Assembly (NCBI GenBank): GCA_016763095.1
Contig: JAESUK010000051.1
Coordinates: 1-6,096, forward strand
Direction: 5' to 3'
Source: Alphaproteobacteria bacterium
GTDB lineage: Bacteria; Pseudomonadota; Alphaproteobacteria; Micavibrionales; Micavibrionaceae
DNA: 6,096 bases
Under the pieces are notes generated by a model. The model saw nothing but the letters and a program-made list of their open reading frames with translations, did not search any database and was not told the DNA's origin. The translations under genes and the position numbers were made by a program. Below are positions 1 to 6,096 of the stretch, in pieces. Position 1 is the first letter of the stretch. Every line of letters begins with the position of its first letter.

Positions 1-1
1 T

Positions 2-271
2 ATGCAGCACGCTGAATTGTCCCAAAAAGAAAAAGAGTACAAAAAGCCAATACCTATCTATGATCTGGACGAAGAAGATTCACCTTTTTCGAAAAAACCT
101 TTCCATCAACCAGAGGATGATTACGATCCTGATATGGAAGAAGATGAAGAGTATGTTGAGCAAGAACTTAGTTTCTTCCGTGATCTAAGAGACGATCAAA
201 ACGTAGATGATCCTAATGAATATTCGGAAGATGATCGAGAAAATGATATTGAAAATTGGGAGAAGCGTTAA
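2..271 (+). CDS. tatB: C-terminal part of probable TatB (Sec-independent translocase), 5' end outside window
   Basis: The frame is open from the window edge to a TAA at 269-271. The ATG at base 2 is probably internal, because there is no room to see a ribosome site. The 89 visible residues contain no membrane segment and are very acidic: Asp/Glu runs fill roughly residues 23-30, 38-56 and 63-85, with a short Lys-rich stretch (about 8-15) before them. TatB proteins have an N-terminal membrane helix, an amphipathic helix and a variable charged, disordered tail, so this fits a TatB tail. The identification rests on position: the gene ends 2 bases before tatC, and tatA-tatB-tatC is the usual order. 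There is no sequence motif here that proves TatB, since the conserved N-terminus is outside the window. It could be another small protein encoded before tatC. Confidence 0.6.
   Translation: MQHAELSQKEKEYKKPIPIYDLDEEDSPFSKKPFHQPEDDYDPDMEEDEEYVEQELSFFRDLRDDQNVDDPNEYSEDDRENDIENWEKR
258..265 (+). promoter_or_regulatory. Ribosome binding site that favours the ATG start of tatC
   Basis: GGGAGAAG, inside the last codons of the upstream gene, lies 8 bases before the ATG at 274. It supports ATG 274 over the in-frame TTG at 256, which would add six residues before the methionine and has no purine-rich site in front of it. Confidence 0.5.
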
Positions 272-273
272 CC

Positions 274-1047
274 ATGACACTGAATGTTTCCGCCCCTGAT
301 CCAAGCAATAATGATGAACAGCAACCGCTCTTTAATCACTTTATTGAACTTCGCGCGCGTTTGCTATGGGTATTCTCCACAATGTTTTTTGCTATGGCTC
401 TCGCATATATTTATGTAGAGCCTATTTACGGTTTTCTCGTAACGCCCCTTGCGGATGCAATGGGAAGCAATGGTACAGGTCGTTTGATCTATACAGGTCT
501 TGCCGAAGCCTTCTTTACTTATTTGAAAGTGGCGTTTTTTACAGGCTTCTTCGTGACCTTCCCAATCTTTGCCGTTCAAATATGGCTGTTCTTAGCGCCA
601 GGGCTCTATAAAGGTGAAAAGCATGCGCTAGGTCCATATCTAACCGCGATGCCAATCTTGTTCTTCTGTGGCGGTGCAACGGTTTACTACGGGCTTCTTC
701 CTCTTGCGATGCCCTTTTTCTTAAGCTTCCAAAGTACAGCAATGGATACGGTTATGCCGATTCAACTAGAGGCACGTGTTTCTGAATATCTTGATCTTAT
801 CATGCTGTTGATCTTTGCCTTTGGGGTGTGTTTTCAATTACCAGTTCTCTTAACGCTTCTTGGGCGTATTGGCGTGGTAACGGCAAAAGGACTGGCAAAG
901 AAACGTCGCTACGTAGTGATCTTATCCTTCCTTGTTGCTGCATTTATTACGCCTCCAGATGTGATCAGTCAGGTTTGTCTCGCGATCCCATTGCTCATTC
1001 TTTATGAAATTTCGATTTTACTGGTCAGATGGACACAAAAATCTTAG
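274..1047 (+). CDS. tatC: Twin-arginine translocase subunit TatC
   Basis: TatC is the polytopic inner-membrane receptor that, with TatB, binds the twin-arginine signal peptide of folded cargo and then recruits TatA. The 257-residue protein has the usual family length and six hydrophobic segments (about 30-52, 82-107, 120-150, 172-196, 212-228 and 233-251). Family signatures are present: FNHFIELRARLL at 20-31, where E25 matches the signal-peptide-binding Glu of the cytoplasmic N-terminus; FP..Q.W.F..PGLY..E at 96-115, where E115 matches the essential Glu of the first cytoplasmic loop; and the ITPPDVISQ motif at 225-233. The polar residue of the fourth segment is Gln (Q188) where E. coli has Glu. 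The start at 274 is chosen over TTG 256 because of the ribosome site and the 2-base gap after the preceding stop. The 3' end overlaps zapE by 19 bases. Confidence 0.96.
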   Translation: MTLNVSAPDPSNNDEQQPLFNHFIELRARLLWVFSTMFFAMALAYIYVEPIYGFLVTPLADAMGSNGTGRLIYTGLAEAFFTYLKVAFFTGFFVTFPIFAVQIWLFLAPGLYKGEKHALGPYLTAMPILFFCGGATVYYGLLPLAMPFFLSFQSTAMDTVMPIQLEARVSEYLDLIMLLIFAFGVCFQLPVLLTLLGRIGVVTAKGLAKKRRYVVILSFLVAAFITPPDVISQVCLAIPLLILYEISILLVRWTQKS

Positions 1048-2126
1048 ATAAAGTTCAAAAAAAACTCTCTGAACAAAGCTTTGTTTTAGATAGAGGGCAA
1101 GAATGTGCGCTTGAAGCTCTTCTCGACTTGGCTGAAAAATATACTCTACATCAAAATAAATCATTCTTTAGAACCACTCCCAAAATAGAGAAGCGCGGTG
1201 TGTATTTGCATGGCGCGGTTGGTCGTGGAAAGACAATGCTAATGGACTTGTTTTACGATGCTCTGCCCGATGATGCCTCGAAATATAGAGTTCACTTTCA
1301 TAGCTTTATGAAAGATGTTCATGAGTTCCTGCACACTCACCGACAAAACAGTAAAAACACAGATGCGGTAGATAAAGCCATTCCTAAGTTTGCGAGCAAG
1401 ATCGCGAAACAAACAGATATCATTTGCTTTGATGAATTTCATATCACGGATGTTGCAGATGCGATGATCCTTTCGCGCCTTTTTACTGCTCTGTATAAAA
1501 AAGGCTTATTCATCGTAATGACCAGTAACTGGACACCTGATCGCTTGTACGAAGGTGGGTTACAGCGTGATCGTTTACTGCCATTCATTGCACTTATCAA
1601 AGATCAGATGGATGTGGTCGAGCTTGATGGCGCTGTTGACTACCGTAAGCTGATTATAAAAGGTCATCCTGTTTATTTTTCGCCATTGAATAAGCGTAGT
1701 GAAAAAGATCTAAATGAAATGAAGGAGGCACTGACCAAGGGGAAGACGTGCCAAGAAACTGTTTTAACAGTGAAGGGTCGCGAACTTGTCATCCCTGAAA
1801 CGTATGGTGATGTCGCAGTGTTTGCATTTCATGACCTTTGCGAAAATCCTTTGGGTGCAGGGGATTACCTTGAAATTGCGAAGTCTTTCAGAGTGATTAT
1901 CATGGAAGACATTCCACACCTCAGCACAGAAAAACGCAATGAAGCGAAACGCCTTATGACCCTGATTGATATTCTATATGATGCAAAATCGTTGTTAATT
2001 GTCAGTGCAGAAAATACTGCGGATAAACTATATATAGGACATGATCATGCTTTTGAATTTGAACGCACTGTTAGCCGTTTTATTGAAATGCAGAGCCAAA
2101 CTTACCTTGATAAAGCTATTTTATAA
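1029..2126 (+). CDS. zapE: Cell division protein ZapE (AFG1-like P-loop ATPase)
   Basis: ZapE/AFG1 proteins are AAA-like ATPases. In E. coli ZapE associates with the FtsZ ring during constriction and affects FtsZ bundling; the mitochondrial relative AFG1/LACE1 acts in protein quality control. The 365-residue product has a Walker A GAVGRGKT at 62-69 (K68), the family HFHSFM segment just after it, a Walker B with CFDEF around D135-E136 followed by ITDVADAM, a sensor-like MTSN around 164-167, and LQRDRLLPFI from 178, which includes the likely arginine finger. The C-terminus carries the family pattern FEFERTVSRFIEMQS. The length is normal for the family and no key residue is missing. The ATG lies inside the end of tatC with no good ribosome site before it, so translation is probably coupled to tatC. 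In many alphaproteobacteria this gene directly precedes mdh; here two loci intervene. Confidence 0.93.
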   Translation: MDTKILDKVQKKLSEQSFVLDRGQECALEALLDLAEKYTLHQNKSFFRTTPKIEKRGVYLHGAVGRGKTMLMDLFYDALPDDASKYRVHFHSFMKDVHEFLHTHRQNSKNTDAVDKAIPKFASKIAKQTDIICFDEFHITDVADAMILSRLFTALYKKGLFIVMTSNWTPDRLYEGGLQRDRLLPFIALIKDQMDVVELDGAVDYRKLIIKGHPVYFSPLNKRSEKDLNEMKEALTKGKTCQETVLTVKGRELVIPETYGDVAVFAFHDLCENPLGAGDYLEIAKSFRVIIMEDIPHLSTEKRNEAKRLMTLIDILYDAKSLLIVSAENTADKLYIGHDHAFEFERTVSRFIEMQSQTYLDKAIL

Positions 2127-2177
2127 CTCTTAACTCTAGAGCTTGCACCTTCCTAAAATCAGCGTAAACTTTCGTGT

Positions 2178-3386
2178 ATGTTGGCATTCTTTTCTAAAAT
2201 ATTTGGTCCTAAATCTTATGCGGCGCAAAAGCTGATTGCAGATAATGGTCGAATTAATGCGCGCTTAAAGCTTGCCAAGAGCAAAAAAACACACCCAGAA
2301 ATTCTATATTACTTGGCAGAGCACGATGATGACCCCGCTGTTCGTAGAGCAATTGTCGAAAACATGGCTACTCCAATCCAAACCTCATCAATATTGGTCC
2401 GTGATCCAGATACCGATATTAGGTTGGCGCTTGCAGATCGTCTAGTGCATTTATGGCCAGATATTGGGGATCAAGCACAAAGTCAAATCTACGCATTTGC
2501 TGTTCAAAGCCTTGGTGTCCTAGCTTTGGACGAAGTGTTGAAGATTAGGGTTGCACTCTCAAGCACATTAAAAGATTTTGCAAATGCCCCGCCTAAGATC
2601 GTGGCAACACTTGCCCGTGATGTAGAACGCCAAGTGTCCGAGCCCGTTCTTCGCTACTGTATTGCCCTTCCTGATGATGATTTGATGGATATCCTCAAAC
2701 AGCACCCAGAAAGCTGGGTAGCGGAAGCCGTGGCTGGTCGCCCCATAATCAGCGTACCCATATCTGAGGCCATCATAGAAGGTGAAAATGTTGAGGCAGG
2801 GAAGGTTCTCCTTGGAAATAAGAGCATTGACCTTTCAGAGCATGTTTTGAAGCATATTGTTGAAAAAGCAAAATCCATTCCAGAATGGCAAAAAGCCGTG
2901 GCGCTTCGTAAAGAATTGCCGACCAGCCTTGCCAAAGATTTAGCGACATTCGTAAGTTACTCAATTCGTGAGGTTTTGATTAATCGCAGTGATTTTGATC
3001 GAGCAACCATCGAAGATATTTCAGAGGCCTTCCAACGGCGCATGGATATGATGGGTGGTACTGAGAAAGATGATGAACTCTATGACAATAAAGATGAGGC
3101 AATATGTGATGCAATCGCGGTGAGAGATAAGGTTGCCATTATAGAAGTGCTATCAGAGGCAACGGGTATGAGTCTCGAGGACGTAGATAGAATTCTCGGA
3201 CTTCAATCGGCAAAATCAGTTGTGGCGATGTGCTGGAAAGGAAAGCTGTCGATGAGGACAGCGTTTTCTCTCCAAAAAGATTTTGTCAAAGTTCCGCCAA
3301 AAGAACTCCTCTACCCACGCGGGGGAAGTGAATACCCGATGACAGAAGAAGAAATCAGATGGCAATTGGATTTCTTGGGTGTTTAG
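2178..3386 (+). CDS. DUF2336 domain-containing protein (HEAT-like helical repeats)
   Basis: The 402-residue soluble protein has no signal peptide and no membrane segment. Residues about 25-95 have the pattern of short helical repeats (HPEILYYLAEHDDDPAVRRA, then a TPIQTSSILVRDPDTDIRLA block and ALADRLVHLWPDI), as in HEAT/LRV-type repeats at the start of DUF2336 proteins. The C-terminus keeps the family ending: a VPPKELLYPRGG segment followed by YPMTEEEIRWQLDFLGV. DUF2336 is found mainly in alphaproteobacteria and its function is not established, so none is assigned here; a scaffold or protein-binding role is only inferred from the repeats. The gene follows zapE by 51 bases in the same direction with no terminator between them, so co-transcription is likely. 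No clear ribosome site precedes the ATG; it is chosen because the N-terminus reads naturally from there. The stop overlaps that of the opposing LamG gene. Confidence 0.85.
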   Translation: MLAFFSKIFGPKSYAAQKLIADNGRINARLKLAKSKKTHPEILYYLAEHDDDPAVRRAIVENMATPIQTSSILVRDPDTDIRLALADRLVHLWPDIGDQAQSQIYAFAVQSLGVLALDEVLKIRVALSSTLKDFANAPPKIVATLARDVERQVSEPVLRYCIALPDDDLMDILKQHPESWVAEAVAGRPIISVPISEAIIEGENVEAGKVLLGNKSIDLSEHVLKHIVEKAKSIPEWQKAVALRKELPTSLAKDLATFVSYSIREVLINRSDFDRATIEDISEAFQRRMDMMGGTEKDDELYDNKDEAICDAIAVRDKVAIIEVLSEATGMSLEDVDRILGLQSAKSVVAMCWKGKLSMRTAFSLQKDFVKVPPKELLYPRGGSEYPMTEEEIRWQLDFLGV

Positions 3387-4810
3387 AGTCTTAGTGTCTT
3401 AAAAAAGCTTATAAGGTCTTCATGTTCATTTAAGTTAGGTTCATGAATAGGATTCCCGTGTAAGGGGTGGTTGCTATTCGCAACTTCTATAAGCTTATGA
3501 AGCGTTTGTTTTTCGTTTATGAATGGAAACGAGTCTAATCCTTCCAAGATATAGATACTACTAATGTCTGCCTCACCATGTTGACCACGACCATCATCAC
3601 AAACGTAAACAGTATCAGAGTTTTCAACACGATCTAAATGTGTTCTAAGGTCAGAGCGTTTTTCCCATCCATTCTCTGTGACAACAGTTAAATGACGTGT
3701 CCATGTCCCTGTTAGGCTTTCTTTTAGTTGAATAGCAACGTGAAATGGCATGTCTCCAACGAATACTTTTTCGGTAGAGCCTCCAAGGGAACTTTCCCAA
3801 AGATAACCATCTTGTGTGTGACGAAGCTCAACAAGCGCACGATTACCTGCAGATGTTCCTCCAAATTCACCAATGTTAAACAAGCCTCGAGGTCCTGTTT
3901 TTTCTGGGTCTACATTATTGAGCTGCCCTGACACGACGATAGTCATACCATCCGTAAGTTCGACACCTCCTGCAACGTATGATGATAAAGCACTATTACC
4001 ATCACAGTGTAGAGCTGTGGAGCCATCAATATGATTGATCGTCGTAATTTCATCTGATGTATAAGTTGGTTCCAAATTAGGGATTTTTGCAGATGATCCC
4101 TGAATCTGAGTAAACCACATAGACTTTTCAGTATTGTATGGTGAGAAAGTGTCTAAAGCGAGAATAGCATCTCCCAAAAAGTTGATGGAGTGAAGGTGTC
4201 CCAAATATTTGTGCGCTGAACTTTTGGATAAGTCTCTGTTTGTCGGGAGTTGATGAGTATCATTCTCGTTTGATGAAATCCAAATTCGGCCCCCTACGAC
4301 GGGACTACCGAATTCAAATGTAATTCTTTCATTACCATCATCAATATAGGTGTCTTTTGCTGAACAAGTAATAGCTCCTTCAAACGGGTCTGCTCCACAT
4401 GAATCTAGGTCTTCTTGTGTCGTCTCTGGGTGGTTCTTGTAATATGTGTAAGAGCTTGTAAGGGCTCTACTGATGCCATACTTTGGTGACATTGAAAGTG
4501 CTGTTTGCGTAAGCAATGTATACGGTAAAGGTGTTTCTCTATTATCCTTTAAAATAATCATCTCTGCAATTTTAAGATCTGACGCGACACCGTAATCATC
4601 AAGAGCACCACATATTGATAGGTGATCGCTTTCTGCAGGGATGAGATCAGTCTTTGTCTTTGTATCTATGTGAACGGGTTTTCCATTAACATAGTAAGCG
4701 GACAGGGCATTCTTACCTGTTCCAACGTACATAACATGAACTTCTACTCCGTTACTAGCCATACCGTCAGTAAGTATACGGGTAGTGGAAGAGCTTCCAT
4801 CACCGTTCAT
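3383..4810 (-). CDS. LamG/ConA-like protein, downstream frame of a frameshifted gene
   Basis: This is the second part of a gene read on the minus strand; its true 5' part lies in another frame at 4861-5529. As written from the first ATG it has 475 residues and no signal peptide, but the frame is open upstream to 4879 with no start codon there. Residues 1-90 are the second half of a LamG-like (concanavalin A-like jelly roll) domain: VEVHVMYVGTGKNALSAYYV is a typical late strand pair, followed by HLSICGAL and KIAEMIIL. A linker at about 100-230 has two close cysteines (C138, C149). Residues about 232-425 form a second LamG-like domain with the cysteines C269 and C404. There is no membrane anchor or sorting signal at the C-terminus. 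Ligand and function are unknown; such domains often bind glycans or proteins outside the cell. An independent start at 4810 has only a weak AGGA three bases upstream and would yield half a fold. Confidence 0.7.
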   Translation of the reverse strand: MNGDGSSSTTRILTDGMASNGVEVHVMYVGTGKNALSAYYVNGKPVHIDTKTKTDLIPAESDHLSICGALDDYGVASDLKIAEMIILKDNRETPLPYTLLTQTALSMSPKYGISRALTSSYTYYKNHPETTQEDLDSCGADPFEGAITCSAKDTYIDDGNERITFEFGSPVVGGRIWISSNENDTHQLPTNRDLSKSSAHKYLGHLHSINFLGDAILALDTFSPYNTEKSMWFTQIQGSSAKIPNLEPTYTSDEITTINHIDGSTALHCDGNSALSSYVAGGVELTDGMTIVVSGQLNNVDPEKTGPRGLFNIGEFGGTSAGNRALVELRHTQDGYLWESSLGGSTEKVFVGDMPFHVAIQLKESLTGTWTRHLTVVTENGWEKRSDLRTHLDRVENSDTVYVCDDGRGQHGEADISSIYILEGLDSFPFINEKQTLHKLIEVANSNHPLHGNPIHEPNLNEHEDLISFFKTLRL

Positions 4811-4860
4811 ATATCCTATGTATCCTCGATATGGTGAATCAACGTTAGAAGTTTTGTTGT

Positions 4861-4879
4861 CTATAGCCTGAATTTGGAT
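4861..4879 (-). other. Frameshift junction within the LamG gene
   Basis: On the minus strand the upstream frame ends with codons for DKSKFRL and a TAG at 4863-4861. The downstream frame is open from just after a TAA at 4882-4880. The two frames therefore overlap only in 4861-4879. Restoring one reading frame needs one extra base (or two fewer) here. Two AAA runs on the coding strand, 4875-4873 and 4881-4879, are natural places for a lost A; adding one A at 4875-4873 would give SKIQAIDNKTSN and continue without a stop. No classical -1 slippery heptamer (X XXY YYZ) is in phase, so programmed frameshifting is not supported. Confidence 0.75.
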
Positions 4880-5529
4880 TTATCGGCTAATTCCTGCGAA
4901 GAATCTAATGAAAAAGCGATGTTGTTATACGTCCCATAACTGTCTTCTTCTGAGCCTGCCTTTGCCACCAAGATTATAGCCGCGCCTTCTTCATGACCAA
5001 TAGAGGGAATGATTCCAGTAAAGCTATCATATTCTCCATTGCAAGATATGAAAGTATTTCCGCCAATTGTTGTTTTTGTCGCGGATGTGACGTCGCTATG
5101 AACGCCAACGCCATTATTTTGTAAGGGAGATGTTCGTTCTTGGCTTTCAGGCCATTCGCCGGTTTGCTCGTTGTAATCGTCAGCATTAAAATGTGCTACG
5201 ACATGGTTTTCAAATACCCCTGATATCGGATGAAAAGCGCCAAGTAAAATTTGCTCAGTTGTTCTCGGGTTAACGACGTTTGAATAAAATGCCTCAAGGT
5301 AGGGACGAGAATAAGGTTCAGATTCAATCATGGTTATTTTCCGAGGTGTCTCTCCCGTATCTATCCTGTCGTTATAGTAACCGCCAAAACCTGGGTAAGT
5401 TGGAATATCTGAGGATAAGGTTTGAACGAGATCGCTCTGAATGATGACTGTTGCTCCCAAAACTAAACCACTTGCAGGTAGCGCAACAGCAGTGATCCAA
5501 TGTTTTTTGAAGAAGTTTTTATTTATCAT
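4861..5529 (-). CDS. LamG/ConA-like protein, N-terminal frame with signal segment (truncated by frameshift)
   Basis: The 222-residue product starts with a basic stretch (KNFFKKHW, 4-11) and one hydrophobic segment (about 12-30, ITAVALPASGLVLGATVII). This is a signal peptide or membrane anchor, so the rest should lie in the periplasm or outside the cell. Residues 113-126 (HFNADDYNEQTGEW) resemble the opening strand of LamG-like domains of surface proteins. FISCNG (161-165, C163) and AAIILVAKA (183-191) are the next strands of that fold. The frame then runs into TAG at 4861-4863 in the middle of the domain, while the remaining half continues in the -1 frame (4879 downward). The start is well supported by AAGG seven bases before the ATG. 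The gene is probably a broken N-terminal part of one protein of about 715 residues. A sequencing error is an alternative. Confidence 0.72.
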   Translation of the reverse strand: MINKNFFKKHWITAVALPASGLVLGATVIIQSDLVQTLSSDIPTYPGFGGYYNDRIDTGETPRKITMIESEPYSRPYLEAFYSNVVNPRTTEQILLGAFHPISGVFENHVVAHFNADDYNEQTGEWPESQERTSPLQNNGVGVHSDVTSATKTTIGGNTFISCNGEYDSFTGIIPSIGHEEGAAIILVAKAGSEEDSYGTYNNIAFSLDSSQELADKSKFRL

Positions 5530-5536
5530 TTTGAGA

Positions 5537-5540
5537 CCTT
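5537..5540 (-). promoter_or_regulatory. Ribosome binding site of the LamG gene
   Basis: On the minus strand AAGG lies seven bases before the ATG at 5529-5527. It confirms this start and shows that the 5' part of the split gene still has its initiation signals. Confidence 0.55.
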
Positions 5541-5640
5541 AAAGTTCTTTTAGAATATGTGTGAATTAACTTTCAGGAGGCTTATTAGAATAGTTGGAAT
5601 ACCAAGTCAACGACCTATTTACGAGTTGTTGAAAATTGAA

Positions 5641-5646
5641 ATTATA
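5641..5646 (-). promoter_or_regulatory. Possible -10 element for the LamG gene
   Basis: Read on the minus strand this is a perfect TATAAT. The best -35-like hexamer upstream is TTGCCT (5666-5661), but the spacing is only 14 bases, and the leader would be over 100 bases long. AT-rich intergenic DNA can give such a match by chance. Confidence 0.2.
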
Positions 5647-5682
5647 TTACATATTTGTTAAGGCAATTCTTGAACTAAAGAC

Positions 5683-5710
5683 TTGAACGCATCGGTGATC
5701 ATGATAGTGT
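5683..5710 (+). promoter_or_regulatory. Candidate promoter of mdh
   Basis: TTGAAC (5683-5688) is a 4-of-6 match to the -35 hexamer. Sixteen bases later TAGTGT (5705-5710) is a weak -10, preceded by TG at 5702-5703 as in an extended -10 element. Transcription would start near 5717, giving a leader of about 32 bases before mdh. An ATCATGAT palindrome (5698-5705) overlaps the spacer and could be a protein-binding site. The assignment is by consensus only. Confidence 0.3.
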
Positions 5711-5737
5711 TTTCGGGTTAAAACAAATTCAAAAGAA

Positions 5738-5744
5738 AAGGAAA
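5738..5744 (+). promoter_or_regulatory. Ribosome binding site of mdh
   Basis: AAGGAAA lies about five bases before the ATG at 5749 in a purine-rich leader. It fixes the start of mdh. Confidence 0.65.
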
Positions 5745-5748
5745 TATC

Positions 5749-6096
5749 ATGGCAGTAGGTAGAGCAAAGATCGGTCTGATTGGCGCAGGAATGATCGGTG
5801 GCACATTGGCGCATTTAGCCGGGTTAAAAGAGCTAGGCGACATCGCTATGGTTGATATTGCAGAAGGCATTCCACAAGGGAAGGGTTTGGACTTGTCCGA
5901 ATCTGCACCAGTTGAAGGCTTTGATGTCACATACCTTGGAAGCAACGAGTACGACGCAATCGAAGGATCAGACGTTATCATCGTAACGGCGGGGATTCCT
6001 CGTAAACCAGGCATGAGCCGTGATGATCTTATCGGGATCAACACAGGTATTATCAATATCGTTGGTGAGAACATCAAAAAATATGCACCTGATGCA
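5749..6096 (+). CDS. mdh: Malate dehydrogenase, NAD-dependent (N-terminal 116 residues, runs off window)
   Basis: MDH oxidises malate to oxaloacetate with NAD+ in the cytoplasmic TCA cycle. The visible part is the Rossmann domain of the LDH-like type of MDH common in alphaproteobacteria. It shows the nucleotide-binding GAGMIG at 12-17; an acidic residue at the end of the second strand (D36 in MVDIAEG), which selects NAD over NADP; and the substrate loop GIPRKPGMSRDDL at 82-94. Arginines R85 and R91 there are the substrate carboxylate binders, and Arg rather than Gln in this loop indicates malate rather than lactate dehydrogenase. IGINTGIIN follows, as in the family. The frame is open to the window edge and about two thirds of the protein is missing. 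In relatives sucCDAB usually follow; that cannot be seen here. Confidence 0.95.
   Translation, partial: MAVGRAKIGLIGAGMIGGTLAHLAGLKELGDIAMVDIAEGIPQGKGLDLSESAPVEGFDVTYLGSNEYDAIEGSDVIIVTAGIPRKPGMSRDDLIGINTGIINIVGENIKKYAPDA

Noticed and set aside
364..742. Several open frames on both strands within tatC
   Set aside because: All overlap the conserved TatC frame, have low-complexity or basic translations and no ribosome sites.
2134..2141. CTCTAGAG palindrome in the zapE-DUF2336 gap as a terminator
   Set aside because: Its stem is only four pairs with no loop and no T run follows, so it cannot act as an intrinsic terminator.
2654..2964. Two minus-strand open frames inside the DUF2336 gene
   Set aside because: They are antisense to a recognisable protein family member and show no domain or start signal.
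4861..4881. Programmed -1 ribosomal frameshift in the LamG gene
   Set aside because: No X XXY YYZ heptamer is in phase in the 19-base overlap, and slipping from AAA-TTC to CAA-ATT would break codon-anticodon pairing.
5575..5633. AGGAGG (5575-5580) followed by a TTG at 5594 that opens a short plus-strand frame
   Set aside because: The Shine-Dalgarno-like match is 13 bases from the TTG and the frame stops after 12 codons; nothing else supports a leader peptide.
5718..6077. Open frame of 119 codons on the minus strand
   Set aside because: It lies opposite the well-supported mdh reading frame and its product resembles no family; it is the antisense shadow of mdh.

Overview
The window looks like the chromosome of a fairly AT-rich alphaproteobacterium. 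This rests on a recognisable DUF2336 protein (a family typical of alphaproteobacteria), on the ZapE (AFG1-like) ATPase and malate dehydrogenase genes lying in the same neighbourhood, and on the style of the TatC and MDH proteins. Genus cannot be read from the sequence. Moderate GC and a mix of marine or host-associated style proteins do not narrow it further.

Layout. Bases 2-271 (+) hold the acidic C-terminal end of a gene that, by position, is probably tatB. It is followed after 2 bases by tatC (274-1047), whose 3' end overlaps zapE (1029-2126) by 19 bases. After a 51-base gap comes a DUF2336 gene (2178-3386). These four lie head to tail and probably form one transcription unit. Convergent with it, sharing 4 bases of stop codon, is a minus-strand locus (5529 down to 3383). 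It encodes a secreted or membrane-anchored protein with two LamG/concanavalin A-like domains, split into two frames by a one-base frameshift near 4861-4879. A 219-base divergent intergenic region (5530-5748) follows, with a candidate promoter, and then the first 116 codons of mdh (5749 to the window edge).

How the parts relate. TatB/TatC export folded proteins across the inner membrane. ZapE is an ATPase that acts on the Z ring. MDH is the TCA-cycle enzyme that in many alphaproteobacteria sits directly after zapE and ahead of the sucCDAB genes. Here the zapE-mdh pair is separated by the DUF2336 gene and the LamG locus, so about 3.6 kb of lineage-specific material lies in an otherwise common gene order.

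The most unusual item is the LamG locus. Its two reading frames can be joined into a protein of about 715 residues, with two repeats that each carry a pair of cysteines at matching positions. One repeat is cut in half by the frameshift. No CRISPR array, RNA gene, insertion sequence or phage gene was seen.
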